From: Ahrensia sp.
Lineage (GTDB): Bacteria > Pseudomonadota > Alphaproteobacteria > Rhizobiales > Rhizobiaceae
Assembly (NCBI GenBank): GCA_003233475.1
Contig: QILU01000179.1
Span: 1-36,648 of the forward strand
Direction of reading: 5' to 3'
Length of the DNA stretch: 36,648 nt
Position numbers and translations under genes: made by a program. Position 1 is the stretch's first letter; the number at the start of each line of letters is the position of its first letter. Below the pieces are notes generated by a model. That model ran no database searches and had not been told where the DNA came from. It saw only the letters and a program-made list of their open reading frames with translations. Of this stretch, positions 8,560-16,927 are shown piece by piece.

Positions 8560-9039
8560 ATGCGCTCTATTGCAAAATTCTTTCAATTCTTCTTCACAGC
8601 AATTCTTGTATTCGGACTTTCTCCCACAAACGCAATGGCTGCCACCCACGGTAAAATCATCGAAGTCAAAGGCGAGGTTATCGACACCTGGTGTTATTTC
8701 TCCGGCGTGATGGGGCCAACAGATGCGGTGCGTGGAACCGCCCATCACACTTGCGCCCTTTGGTGTGCGGCCGGCGGCATACCCGTTGGGCTAAGAACCG
8801 ATGCCGGAGAGGTTTACATGGTGCTTAAATATCAAGGCGAAGACCCGTTGGAAAAAACCGACACATTAATGAGCGTTCAAAGCGACGTTATCACCGCCCG
8901 GGGCACATTATTTACACGCGACAATGTAAATTACCTCATAGTTGATAAAGTGGTTTCCAATGATGGCATACAATATTTCAGCCATGAGGATTACGATTCT
9001 ATTCCCCCCTTCTCCGCTCCTAAAAAGCCCAAACAGTGA
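8560..9039 (+). CDS. Exported protein with Cys...Cys-x3-Cys motif, member 1 of a related pair
   Basis: The product has 159 residues and a signal peptide (cleavage after AMA, residue 27). The mature part is short and beta-rich: GEVIDTWCYFSG at 38-49, then HHTCALWC at 62-69, then alternating hydrophobic strands ending in a proline/lysine tail. Cysteines are only at 45, 65 and 69, with His62 and His63 beside them, so metal binding or a disulphide are both possible. The next gene shows the same pattern (GKVVDLLCELTG, then CPKNC), which suggests a shared fold, perhaps an OB-like barrel. I do not recognise a named family. The ATG at 8560 was chosen, with an upstream TTG at 8548 also in frame. It opens an operon with an ABC transporter and allE. 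Confidence 0.8.
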   Translation: MRSIAKFFQFFFTAILVFGLSPTNAMAATHGKIIEVKGEVIDTWCYFSGVMGPTDAVRGTAHHTCALWCAAGGIPVGLRTDAGEVYMVLKYQGEDPLEKTDTLMSVQSDVITARGTLFTRDNVNYLIVDKVVSNDGIQYFSHEDYDSIPPFSAPKKPKQ

Positions 9040-9047
9040 GGATGACC

Positions 9048-9638
9048 ATGACCCGCATTTTCTCACCCCGGCTTGCGCTCACTGCACTTCTATTATTTGG
9101 GCTTGGCACCAATGTCAGTGCACAGGAATTTGCCAAAGACAGCAAAGCAAAATCATGGAATTTGGCTGGCGAGGAAAAAGCCCTCTTCTCTGGAAAAGTG
9201 GTTGATCTGCTGTGTGAACTAACCGGCTCCGATTGCCCGAAAAACTGCGGTGATGGCAAGCGTAATCTGGGGATTGTGCGAAACGCCGATAACAAGCTCA
9301 TTGCCGTTTTGAAAAACCGACAGGCCGCTTTTAACGGCGCGACTGAAGATCTGCTGCCCTATTGCAACAAACAGGTTGATGTGGATGGGTTGATGATCGG
9401 TGAAGACGAAGTTGTTTCCGCCAAATTCTATATGATTCAATTGATTCGTAATTCCGGCGAGAGCAAATGGAACAAGGCCAGTTTATGGACCAAACGCTGG
9501 GCAGAAAAAAATCCTGAGGCAAAAGGCAAAGGTGCATGGTTTCGCCGCGACCCGCGGGTATTGAAACAATTGGCAGCCGAGGGGCATTTTGGTCTCGGCC
9601 TCGAGTTTGATAAAAAGTATCTGGAAGAAAACGAATAA
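9048..9638 (+). CDS. Exported protein with Cys...Cys-x3-Cys motif, member 2 of a related pair
   Basis: The product has 196 residues with a signal peptide (cleavage after VSA, residue 25). The mature part has GKVVDLLCELTG at 49-60, CPKNCGDGKRNLG at 63-75, and a fourth cysteine at 106 in LLPYCNK, then a basic and aromatic C-terminal region (KRWAEKNP, WFRRDPRVL). The first half matches the preceding protein in spacing and key residues: a G-x-V-x-D-x2-C strand, a Cys-x3-Cys pair and a following LK strand. The start at 9048 has GAGG 6 bases upstream; the previous stop overlaps that site (9037-9039), so translation is coupled. Function is unknown. Being exported and next to an ABC pair without a binding protein, it could take that role or assist it. 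Confidence 0.8.
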   Translation: MTRIFSPRLALTALLLFGLGTNVSAQEFAKDSKAKSWNLAGEEKALFSGKVVDLLCELTGSDCPKNCGDGKRNLGIVRNADNKLIAVLKNRQAAFNGATEDLLPYCNKQVDVDGLMIGEDEVVSAKFYMIQLIRNSGESKWNKASLWTKRWAEKNPEAKGKGAWFRRDPRVLKQLAAEGHFGLGLEFDKKYLEENE

Positions 9639-9744
9639 TCCGCAGCGACAGGGGTCGTCAAAAACGGGTGGACAATTTCCTTCAAAACCGCCACCGTCAG
9701 GCCAAATGCCTCAACCGGGCTTAATGGCTTTCAACGGTAACTAA

Positions 9745-10512
9745 ATGGATCTTCGCCTCGAAAATATTGGCCATTCCTATGGTGAGCTTGAGGTGGTGCG
9801 TGATATTAATCTTGAAATTCCGGCGGGCAAAATTGTCTGCATTATCGGCCCCTCCGGTTGCGGCAAATCCACCCTGTTGCGACTGATTGGCGGGTTGGAA
9901 CAACCCACCACCGGCCGTGTGGTGCAAATTGGTGAGCCCCCAAAAGACAGCATCAACCCGCTTACCTATGTGTTTCAGGATTTTGCGCTTCTGCCCTGGC
10001 GCACAGTTGAAGATAATGTTGGCCTCGTTCTTGAAGACCACGGGTTTAGCGGATCTGAGACCGAAGCAATTATATCTGATGTTCTGGCGCGTACAAAACT
10101 CACCGAGTTTCGCAAAGCCCTGCCTCGGCAGCTTTCCGGCGGGATGAAACAACGGGTGGCAATTTCCCGCGCCCTCGCGGTTAAACCAGCGGTCATGTTG
10201 ATGGATGAACCACTCTCCGCCCTTGATAGCCAGACCCGCGAATTACTGATGGATGATTTGATACAACTTTGGGCACGCACCCCGTTTACCGCCGTATATG
10301 TGACCCACAATCTTAGTGAAGCCGTCCGTCTTGGTCATTCAATTGTCGTCCTCTCCCGCCGCCCCGGCAAGGTGCGAGAAATAGTTGAAATCGGCAAGCG
10401 ACTAACCGAGCGCGGAATTGCCGATCCTGAACTTGAGAAAAAACAACAACATTTATGGAACCTGATGCGTGAAGAAGCCGTGGCTGCCGACAAGGAATTG
10501 ATCCATGAGTGA
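9745..10512 (+). CDS. ABC transporter ATP-binding protein, NitT/TauT (SsuB-like) family
   Basis: This 255-residue cytoplasmic ATPase has Walker A GPSGCGKST at about residues 35-43, signature LSGGMKQRVAISRAL near 131, Walker B VMLMDEPLSALD near 151 and the switch histidine in YVTHNLSEA. The closest subfamily by pattern is the nitrate/sulfonate/taurine importers (SsuB, TauB, NrtD). It would power the permease encoded next, with which it overlaps by 8 bases. A 106-base gap separates it from the exported protein upstream and contains no recognisable gene. No NMT1/SsuA-type binding protein is encoded anywhere in the window. Confidence 0.92.
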   Translation: MDLRLENIGHSYGELEVVRDINLEIPAGKIVCIIGPSGCGKSTLLRLIGGLEQPTTGRVVQIGEPPKDSINPLTYVFQDFALLPWRTVEDNVGLVLEDHGFSGSETEAIISDVLARTKLTEFRKALPRQLSGGMKQRVAISRALAVKPAVMLMDEPLSALDSQTRELLMDDLIQLWARTPFTAVYVTHNLSEAVRLGHSIVVLSRRPGKVREIVEIGKRLTERGIADPELEKKQQHLWNLMREEAVAADKELIHE

Positions 10513-11323
10513 CGAGCCCCTGACCAACACGAGTAACCAAAAGGAAGTTGCCTTTCGCGGCGGAGGTTTTGCCCCCATATCCAACCGTTGGATTGGTCTC
10601 TTTGTATTCATCGCGCTGATTGGCGGGCTTGAAATTGGCACGCAAACGGGTTTCATCACCCCGCTCACCATGCCCCGGCCATCCGATGTTTTCTCCACCT
10701 TCATTGAATTGTGGCAATCCGGCCTGTTGTGGAAACATCTTGCCCCATCTGTCACCCGGTTGATGGTCGGAGCCCTGTTTGGTGTATCATTTGGCATTGG
10801 TATAGGCGTTATGATCGGCCTGTTCTCGATGGCCCGCGCCGGGCTGGTTCCCCTCGTTGCTGCCATTTTCCCGATTCCAAAAATTGCCCTCCTGCCCCTG
10901 TTTGTGATCTGGTTCGGAATTGATGAGACTTCAAAATATGCCCTCATCGCTTTTGGCACGTTCACCCCGACGGTTGTCGCGACCTATGGCGCGGTTGATA
11001 ATGTGGATCGCTCGCTGATCAGAATGGGGCAGAGCTTTTCCCTCTCCTGGTTTTCCATCGTGCGCAAAATTGTACTGCCCGGTGCCATGCCCGGCATTCT
11101 TTCCGGCCTGCGAATAAGCCTCGCCATCGCGATCATACTTTTAGTAGCAGCGGAAATGTTGGGCGCCGAATACGGCATTGGCGCATATATTCTTCAAGCC
11201 GGTTCGCTCTATGATCTGGAACGCCTGTTTGTTGGTGTCACCATATTATCGGTTTTAGGAGTATCTGTCAGCGCAATCATTGGACTGATTGAACGCCGTT
11301 TGCTTAACTGGCGGGTGAAGTAA
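10505..11323 (+). CDS. ABC transporter permease, NitT/TauT (SsuC-like) family
   Basis: This 272-residue membrane protein has about six hydrophobic segments and the coupling-loop region typical of binding-protein-dependent permeases (RMGQSFSLSWFSIVRKIVLPGAMPGILSGLRISLA, reading EAA-like, near residues 170-205). It starts at an ATG inside the end of the ATPase gene, so the two are translationally coupled. Together they form a complete ABC importer core, presumably a homodimer of each subunit. The substrate is not readable from the permease. The following allE gene points towards ureides (allantoate or ureidoglycine) or related nitrogen compounds, as inference only. Confidence 0.91.
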   Translation: MSDEPLTNTSNQKEVAFRGGGFAPISNRWIGLFVFIALIGGLEIGTQTGFITPLTMPRPSDVFSTFIELWQSGLLWKHLAPSVTRLMVGALFGVSFGIGIGVMIGLFSMARAGLVPLVAAIFPIPKIALLPLFVIWFGIDETSKYALIAFGTFTPTVVATYGAVDNVDRSLIRMGQSFSLSWFSIVRKIVLPGAMPGILSGLRISLAIAIILLVAAEMLGAEYGIGAYILQAGSLYDLERLFVGVTILSVLGVSVSAIIGLIERRLLNWRVK

Positions 11324-11388
11324 GCATATTACTAAAAACTGTTTCCAGCTCAGAGTGAAAACTCAAAGTCAGGACTTAAAGGAATTAT

Positions 11389-12213
11389 ATGACCAAGCGA
11401 AACTACTATGCCCCCCATGGCGGCATGCCGGCGCAATCGGAAATCCCGTCGAACCGAGCCGTGTTTACCGATGCCTATATGTTAATGCCAAAAGGCGTCA
11501 TGCGCGACATCGTCACCAGCAGCCTGCCATTTTGGAGTAAAACAAGGCTGTGGGTTCTCGCCAGACCACTGTCCGGATTTGCCGAAACATTTTCCCAATA
11601 CATCATGGAAGTATCACCGGGAGGTGGCAGCGACAAACCGGAAATAGACCCAGAAGCCGAGGCCGTACTATTTATTGTTGAAGGCGAATTGACGGTAAAT
11701 CTTGAGGGCAAACAACACCAAATGCAGCCCGGCGGATACGCCTATATCCCCCCCGGCAGCAAGTGGTCGGTGAGCAATGAAAGCAAACAAGCAACCCGTT
11801 TCCACTGGATCAGAAAAGCCTATGAGCATGTTGATGGCATTGGTGTGCCGGAGGCATTTGTTACCAATGAAAACGATATTGATTCCGTGACGATGCCAAA
11901 TAGTGACGGCAAATGGGCCACAACCCGTTTTGTGGAACGAGACGATATCCGCCATGACATGCACGTTAATATTGTGACCTTCAAACCGGGCGGTCTCATT
12001 CCTTTCGCCGAAACCCATGTCATGGAACATGGTCTTTATGTCTTGCAGGGAGAAGCAAAATACCTGCTCAACAAAGACTGGGTCGATGTGGAAGCCGGTG
12101 ACTTCATGTGGCTGCGCGCCTTTTGCCCGCAGGCCTGCATTGCCGGTGGCGCCAGTGATTTTCGTTATCTGTTATACAAAGACGTAAATCGTCATATGAA
12201 GTTGAAAATTTAG
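11389..12213 (+). CDS. allE: (S)-ureidoglycine aminohydrolase, bicupin
   Basis: This 274-residue enzyme releases ammonia from (S)-ureidoglycine to give (S)-ureidoglycolate in purine (allantoin) breakdown. It has two cupin domains, about residues 55-130 and 190-265. The C-terminal cupin carries the metal-binding set of the family: Glu208 and His210 in AETH, His214 in MEHG and Gln248 in CPQAC. The text around it (YVLQGEAKYLLNKDWVDVEAGDFMW) is characteristic. The start ATG at 11389 has AGGA about 7 bases upstream. It lies 65 bases after the ABC permease on the same strand. No allantoicase, allantoate amidohydrolase or urate gene is in the window, so the remaining pathway must be elsewhere. Confidence 0.93.
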   Translation: MTKRNYYAPHGGMPAQSEIPSNRAVFTDAYMLMPKGVMRDIVTSSLPFWSKTRLWVLARPLSGFAETFSQYIMEVSPGGGSDKPEIDPEAEAVLFIVEGELTVNLEGKQHQMQPGGYAYIPPGSKWSVSNESKQATRFHWIRKAYEHVDGIGVPEAFVTNENDIDSVTMPNSDGKWATTRFVERDDIRHDMHVNIVTFKPGGLIPFAETHVMEHGLYVLQGEAKYLLNKDWVDVEAGDFMWLRAFCPQACIAGGASDFRYLLYKDVNRHMKLKI

Positions 12214-12260
12214 CACGCCGATACTTCACGGCAGGCAGCGTTGCCATTAGCTTCACAATT

Positions 12261-12285
12261 TTAGCGTAAAACAGAATGACGCTAA
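12261..12285. terminator. Possible bidirectional terminator between convergent genes
   Basis: TTAGCGT at 12261-12267 and ACGCTAA at 12279-12285 are perfect 7-base complements with an 11-base loop between allE and the VOC gene. T-runs are short on both sides, so it is weak; its position between convergent genes supports the call. Confidence 0.35.
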
Positions 12286-12707
12286 TTCCCGATAGCACCT
12301 TCAGCATAGTCGTCAGCAAATTCTGCGTTGGGTTCGATTGGTTTAACAACATCAATCAAAACCCCATTAGGGTCTTGCGTTATAAAATGGCGTTGCCCGA
12401 AATCTTCGTCCCTAAGTGACTTAAGAATTGGCAGCTTTGCCGAGCAAATTTTTTCATAGACTGCATCCGGATCTTCAACTTCAAAGTTGATGATCAGGCC
12501 TTGAGTAGGTTTTCGCGCGCTTTCCGGTACGGTTTCATGATCATACTGCACAACCCCCAGATTGACGTCTGGATGCTTCTTGGATTGCAAATGAACATAC
12601 CAGTCAGTTTCAAACAACGCATGGAACTGGAAATGTTTCACATAAAAATTGGCAGTTTTGGCGACTTCATCGGTTTGAATTACCGGATAATAACTGGTGA
12701 TTTTCAT
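12282..12707 (-). CDS. VOC-superfamily protein (glyoxalase/bleomycin resistance/dioxygenase fold)
   Basis: The product has 141 residues: [30 protein letters not shown] start, [10 protein letters not shown], and a C-terminal [19 protein letters not shown] segment typical of the paired beta-alpha-beta-beta-beta units of the VOC fold. Candidate metal ligands are a histidine in the FGQRHF strand and a glutamate or aspartate near the end; assignments are uncertain. The ATG at 12707 has AGGAAC about 7 bases upstream; the frame continues 9 codons further but without a better site. It is divergent from a TetR regulator that probably controls it. Such single-domain proteins often bind or detoxify small organic compounds; no specific substrate can be assigned. 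Confidence 0.82.
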   Translation of the reverse strand: MKITSYYPVIQTDEVAKTANFYVKHFQFHALFETDWYVHLQSKKHPDVNLGVVQYDHETVPESARKPTQGLIINFEVEDPDAVYEKICSAKLPILKSLRDEDFGQRHFITQDPNGVLIDVVKPIEPNAEFADDYAEGAIGN

Positions 12708-12730
12708 TGCACTTGTTCCTTTGATAAAAA

Positions 12731-12779
12731 ACATACATACTGTACGTATCTATTCAAATAACATACAGGCTGTATGTAT
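12731..12779. promoter_or_regulatory. Two operator copies for the divergent TetR regulator
   Basis: The 19-base copies ACATACATACTGTACGTAT at 12731-12749 and ACATACAGGCTGTATGTAT at 12761-12779 differ at three positions and start exactly 30 bases apart, about three helical turns. The second contains a perfect 17-base palindrome at 12761-12777. It ends inside the regulator's own start codon, so binding should repress both genes. Confidence 0.75.
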
Positions 12780-13362
12780 GCAAGAAAAATCTTCCTCCAC
12801 CAATCAAGACAGAACCAACAAAACCAGAGCAGCACTAATAGATGCCATGCGCGCTCTGGTTTTAGAAAAAGGTTTTGCCCAGGCAGGAACCCCGGAAATC
12901 GTACAAAATGCTGGGGTCACCCGCGGCGCACTGTATCACCATTTCACCGATAAAAGGGAGCTGTTTCAAACCGTTATTGAACAGGAATTAAGTACAGTAG
13001 CAAAAGAAATTACTAAAAAAGGTGTCTCCACGACCCGCCCGTTAGAAGCCTTAAAAAAGGGCGCAGACGCCTTCATCATGGCCATGGCCGAAAATGGTCG
13101 AACCCGTCTAATATTGCTAGAAGCCCCTTCGGCGCTGGGCCGAACCGAATTACTAAAAATCGAAGATAAATACACCCGTAGGACATTATTGGAAGGATTG
13201 ACTGCTGCAATGGACTCGGGAGCAATCGCCAAGTTGCCGTTGCAACCGTTACTGGAATTGATGAGCGCAATGTTTGATAGCGCATCCCTGAACATCGAAG
13301 CGGGCATGCCAAAAAAGCAGGTTTTGATGGTGGTTCACAGGATCATTGATGGTTTGGCGTAA
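12778..13362 (+). CDS. TetR/AcrR-family transcriptional regulator
   Basis: This 194-residue protein has an N-terminal TetR helix-turn-helix at about residues 38-57 (TPEIVQNAGVTRGALYHHF) and a helical ligand-binding domain behind it. The ATG at 12778 was chosen over an open extension upstream because that extension would read through the operators, and the homology begins with the RAALIDAMRALVLEKGF helix. The start codon lies at the edge of the second operator, so the gene is likely autoregulated. It is transcribed away from the VOC gene, its likely target. The ligand is unknown. Confidence 0.88.
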   Translation: MQEKSSSTNQDRTNKTRAALIDAMRALVLEKGFAQAGTPEIVQNAGVTRGALYHHFTDKRELFQTVIEQELSTVAKEITKKGVSTTRPLEALKKGADAFIMAMAENGRTRLILLEAPSALGRTELLKIEDKYTRRTLLEGLTAAMDSGAIAKLPLQPLLELMSAMFDSASLNIEAGMPKKQVLMVVHRIIDGLA

Positions 13363-13663
13363 TGGCAACTCACTTTGGCTCAACCACACCAAATGACAAG
13401 TTCTGAATTATTTCAAAACCCGCTCACCAAATTCATATCTACCCATCTTCCCCATCGGAATTTCGCAGCCACGGAGGCGGCGCGGTGTCGAGACCAAGCA
13501 CTGGTGTCAGCAATTTTTGTTTGATGAAATTTATTCGGTCAAAAATATCTGCGAGATTTTTAATAGAGGCAATATTTTTCAAACAATAAAAAATAAACAG
13601 CGAATGCTTTAACTTTAGCAATCCCATCGGCGATCAAAGCCGCCGATGGGAGTTTCAGTAAGT
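13363..13663. other. Intergenic region between TetR gene and the TRAP binding-protein gene
   Basis: These 301 bases separate a plus-strand gene from the end of a minus-strand operon. A minus frame at 13439-13627 begins inside the terminator hairpin and ends in a proline- and tryptophan-containing tail; it has no ribosome binding site and no visible family and is not called. The middle part (about 13500-13620) is AT-rich. Only the hairpin at 13623-13650 is interpreted. Confidence 0.45.
13623..13650 (-). terminator. Stem-loop at the end of the second TRAP operon
   Basis: CCCATCGGC at 13623-13631 and GCCGATGGG at 13642-13650 form a perfect 9-bp stem with a 10-base loop, starting 13 bases after the dctP stop on the minus strand. 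The sequence after it (ATTGCTAAAG) is not T-rich, so it may protect the 3' end rather than terminate strongly. Confidence 0.6.
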
Positions 13664-14707
13664 TTAGGAATAGCGGTAAGGGATACCGGCTTTTTCCATG
13701 ACTTCTTTGTACTTTCTGAAGATCGCGATGACCTTGGCTGAACGGGGATTTCTTGAGGCGAGTTCGTCCCAGAAACCTTCCGCATCACCAACCACCGTGT
13801 CCCATTCTTCTGCAGGGATCGTGGTCAACTCAAGCTCTTTGCCGTTGACGCGAAGATCAGCTTCACCGCCCCAATACCAAACCTGACGGTAGTAATGAGA
13901 TTGATCCATGGTGATTTTGAACAGTTCCTGCAAATGCTCAGGAACTTTTTCCCAGCTCTTCGAGTTGGCAAAATAAGAACCACACCAAGCGCCGGTCACG
14001 TTGTTAAGCAGGGCGTATTTACAAATTTTTGCCCAGCCCACTTCATAGGCTTCGGTAAATCCGCACCAGGCAACCCCGTCCAATTCACCGGTTTGCATGG
14101 CAACTTCCACGTCTTCCCATGGAACAGTGACAGGTATCAAACCATATTTCGCCAGGAAGCGCCCGGCGGTTGGCACACCAAACACCCGCAAACCTTTCAT
14201 ATCCGCCAGTGAGCGAATTGGTTTATTCACCGTGAAGATGTGAAGTGGATCCCACGCCCCGGCTCCAAGCCATTCAACGCCTTCGATCTCGTCGTAGGCT
14301 TCTTTCCAGATTTCGTTCAATCCATATTGGTCAAACAACACGGGAAGGTCGAGGCTGTAACGTGATGAAAACGGGAAATAGCCGCCAAAATCAGAAATAT
14401 CAGCAGGTGAAGCCATTGTCGCATCATCAGACTGAACAGCGTCAAGGGTTCCGCTTTGTAGGGCGCGGAACAATTCACCGGTGGGAACAAGCTGGTCTGC
14501 GTAAAACAACTCAATTTCCATCTCACCATTTGCCGCTTTGTTGAAAGCCTCAATTTGCGGTTTGATTACGTGGGCACCAAGTGGTGCACCGGAATATGTT
14601 TGCAAACGCCACTTGATAGTGGATTGTGCGTTGACAGTAGCAGGTGCTGCAAGAACTGCAGCACCACCAATGCCGGCGGTTTTCATAAACTTACGTCTTG
14701 TAGTCAT
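13664..14707 (-). CDS. dctP: TRAP transporter solute-binding protein with twin-arginine signal (DctP family)
   Basis: This 347-residue binding protein carries a Tat signal: TTRRKFMKTAG at residues 2-12, a hydrophobic stretch and NAQ cleavage at about 27-28. The mature part is DctP-like, with the conserved arginine at about 174 in MKGLRVFG. Aromatic and acidic residues in the binding-site region (WDPLHIF, GVAWCGFTEAYEVGWAK) resemble the 2-oxo acid-binding TakP branch, which is also usually Tat-exported; this placement is from pattern and moderate. It follows dctM by 73 bases, with AGGAGG about 6 bases before the ATG, and is the last gene of the dctQ-dctM-dctP operon. Confidence 0.92.
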   Translation of the reverse strand: MTTRRKFMKTAGIGGAAVLAAPATVNAQSTIKWRLQTYSGAPLGAHVIKPQIEAFNKAANGEMEIELFYADQLVPTGELFRALQSGTLDAVQSDDATMASPADISDFGGYFPFSSRYSLDLPVLFDQYGLNEIWKEAYDEIEGVEWLGAGAWDPLHIFTVNKPIRSLADMKGLRVFGVPTAGRFLAKYGLIPVTVPWEDVEVAMQTGELDGVAWCGFTEAYEVGWAKICKYALLNNVTGAWCGSYFANSKSWEKVPEHLQELFKITMDQSHYYRQVWYWGGEADLRVNGKELELTTIPAEEWDTVVGDAEGFWDELASRNPRSAKVIAIFRKYKEVMEKAGIPYRYS

Positions 14708-14780
14708 TTTATCCTCCTGAAGTTATGACCATTAATCTGGCAGAACACCTGCCCGTTTATTTGCCCCTTCGGGGTTCTTG

Positions 14781-16283
14781 TTATTTTCCGTAAATATAGT
14801 TGGGAAGCCACATGGCTATTTGAGGGAAAATCATAATGAGTGCGAGCGCCACAGCCATTACAAGTACGAATGGAATGATGGATATATATATGTCAGTGAT
14901 AGTGACTTCTTTCGGTGCCAAAGCGCGCATTAAAAACAGATTGTACCCAAATGGCGGCGTCATATAGGCGATCTGAGTCGTGATCGTATATAGCACACCA
15001 TACCAGATCAGATCAAAACCCAGCATCTTAACCAGTGGCACATAAAGCGGAGCCACAATCACAAGCATTGCGGTGTCGTCGAGGAATGTCCCCATCAATA
15101 AAAAAGAAAGCTGCATCAGAATTAAAATGGTCCAGGGACTAAGATCCATTTGTTCGGTAAACAAATTGTCGATCGCCTTAACCGCCCCGAGCCCATCAAA
15201 CACCGCGCCAAAGCCCAGCGCCGCCAGAACAATCCACATGAACATACAAGAAATTGCCAGCGTCTGACGCACGGAAACTTCAAACACAAGCTTGGTCATC
15301 CGACCCTTTAATACGGCCGCAATAAACGCTGTCATGGCACCAATTGCCGAGCTTTCAACCAGGCTGGTCCAGCCATTGAGAAACGGGATCATCATGGCAA
15401 AAAAGATCACCAGCGGCAGCAGGCCCGACATCAGAAGGCGGTTTTTCTCTTTAATAAAAATATCGGTGTAAAGGGCAGGCTTGTTTCGGAAAATCAGGAA
15501 CAGGGCAGCACCAACTATGGTAAAGACCAGGATGTTCAAGTTGGTCAGCATCTCGTTCCAGATGAAGATCGGTATCAGTACCATCATAGCGATTACAAAA
15601 TAGTTCAGCCGGATTGGGTGCTCTGAGATGTTTTCGTATTCAACCAGCTCCTCCTTCGATAAAGCCGGGCCGAGTTGGGGCTGAAATTTGCAACGCACGG
15701 CAATATAGATAATGAACATCGCCGCCATCATCAGGCCCGGAAAGACCCCGGCAAGCCACAACTGACCCACCGGTTGACGGGCGATCATTGCATACAGCAC
15801 CAAGACAACAGAAGGCGGCACAAGAATGCCCAAGGATGAGCCAGCTTGAATAACGCCCGTGACCATTCGCTTGTCATATCCCCGCCGCAAAAGCTCCGGC
15901 AGTGCAATGGTTGCACCAATGGCCATTCCCGCAACGGACAACCCGTTCATTGCTGAAATCAGAACCATTAATCCGATGGTACCAATCGCCAACCCGCCGC
16001 TTATCGGCCCCATCCAGACATGGAACATTTTGTATAGATCTTCGGCGATTTTGCTTTCAGAGAGAATATAGCCCATGAAAATAAACATGGGCAGGGTGAG
16101 CATGGGATACCATTTCATCACCTTCATTGCGGCAGAAAATGGAATGTTGGAACCGCCGGTTCCCCACAATGCGAGGGCGGAAATTGCAGCTATTGCGCCA
16201 ATCGCACCAAACACCCGTTGCCCCGTCATCAACATCAACAACATGGACGAGAACATAAATAAGGCGATCATATCATAGGACAT
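14781..16283 (-). CDS. dctM: TRAP transporter large permease subunit, DctM family (long form)
   Basis: The product is 500 residues, longer than the usual 430 because of a hydrophilic insert near the middle (about residues 220-330, including the LGPALSKEELVEYENISEH stretch). This form is typical for the TakP-type branch. Motifs: LISAMNGLSVAGMAIGAT-like region and LVPPSVVLVLYAMIARQ. The ATG at 16281-16283 was chosen; it overlaps the dctQ stop codon by one base (TGATG), giving coupled translation. The open frame continues 40 codons upstream, but this is the dctQ gene read in another frame. Confidence 0.92.
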   Translation of the reverse strand: MSYDMIALFMFSSMLLMLMTGQRVFGAIGAIAAISALALWGTGGSNIPFSAAMKVMKWYPMLTLPMFIFMGYILSESKIAEDLYKMFHVWMGPISGGLAIGTIGLMVLISAMNGLSVAGMAIGATIALPELLRRGYDKRMVTGVIQAGSSLGILVPPSVVLVLYAMIARQPVGQLWLAGVFPGLMMAAMFIIYIAVRCKFQPQLGPALSKEELVEYENISEHPIRLNYFVIAMMVLIPIFIWNEMLTNLNILVFTIVGAALFLIFRNKPALYTDIFIKEKNRLLMSGLLPLVIFFAMMIPFLNGWTSLVESSAIGAMTAFIAAVLKGRMTKLVFEVSVRQTLAISCMFMWIVLAALGFGAVFDGLGAVKAIDNLFTEQMDLSPWTILILMQLSFLLMGTFLDDTAMLVIVAPLYVPLVKMLGFDLIWYGVLYTITTQIAYMTPPFGYNLFLMRALAPKEVTITDIYISIIPFVLVMAVALALIMIFPQIAMWLPNYIYGK

Positions 16284-16792
16284 CAGATAGGCGCGCCCCG
16301 TAATCTGGCAATATCCTTGATCAATTCTGAAACAGACTGGAGCAGCATCAACAGGATACCGGTGCACATAATAGTTTTCACCGGCCACATAACCGGTCGC
16401 CAAAGGCTGGGGCTACGCTCGGAATACTGAATTGAATAAAGCGTTGAATCGATACCACCATAAAGAAGCACGCCAAGATAAAAAATCAGAAACAAAATCG
16501 TAAAGCTATCAACCAAAGATTTTCTCCGATCAGACCAATTGCCATAAAACAAATCCATTCGAACATTGGTTCCCAACTGAATGGAATAGGCTCCCCCAAC
16601 CAGATAATACGCAACCAGCACAAACTGAGCCACTTCCAGCGTCCAGTAAGCGGGAACAACAAACAATTGTTTTGACAATGTCGACCACATCAAAACAGCC
16701 ATCAAAACAAAAATGCCATACATCATGAAGCGCCCAACACGGTAGTTGAAGCGATCAACAAATTTCACGTAACGTATGGCAATTATAGGCAT
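16283..16792 (-). CDS. dctQ: TRAP transporter small permease subunit, DctQ family
   Basis: This 169-residue protein has four hydrophobic segments and the family pattern, including a long second helix with TLEVAQFVLVAYYLVGGAY and the charged loop NVRMDLFYGNWSDRRKSLVDSF. It is the first gene of the dctQ-dctM-dctP operon, which lies 135 bases downstream of the flavoprotein pair on the same strand. That gap holds a short inverted repeat at 16884-16899, so the TRAP operon may have its own promoter. Confidence 0.9.
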   Translation of the reverse strand: MPIIAIRYVKFVDRFNYRVGRFMMYGIFVLMAVLMWSTLSKQLFVVPAYWTLEVAQFVLVAYYLVGGAYSIQLGTNVRMDLFYGNWSDRRKSLVDSFTILFLIFYLGVLLYGGIDSTLYSIQYSERSPSLWRPVMWPVKTIMCTGILLMLLQSVSELIKDIARLRGAPI

Positions 16793-16883
16793 TGATTGAA
16801 TGGCCCGATTTCTTCGCTGTTTTTCTTAAATGCCTGCGCAATTGAGCAAATACATCTGCATTCAGCATATGAAAACAAGCCTT

Positions 16884-16899
16884 TGTCAATGAGTTGACA
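16884..16899. promoter_or_regulatory. Inverted repeat, possible operator or promoter element before dctQ
   Basis: TGTCAATGAGTTGACA has perfect 6-base arms around TGAG. The left arm read on the minus strand is TTGACA, the -35 consensus, and lies about 92 bases before the dctQ ATG. A TATGCT box follows after 14 bases, closer than ideal. It could be an operator overlapping a -35 box. Confidence 0.35.
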
Positions 16900-16927
16900 C
16901 TACAATAAGCGCGCTATCCCGGAAACA

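Noticed and set aside
9639..9744. Possible remnant of a substrate-binding protein gene before the ABC ATPase
   Set aside because: Translation in all frames gives only short stretches without a signal peptide or binding-protein motifs.
13439..13627. Possible small gene of 62 codons on the minus strand
   Set aside because: Starts inside the stem-loop after dctP, has no ribosome binding site and no recognisable family; possibly a gene remnant.
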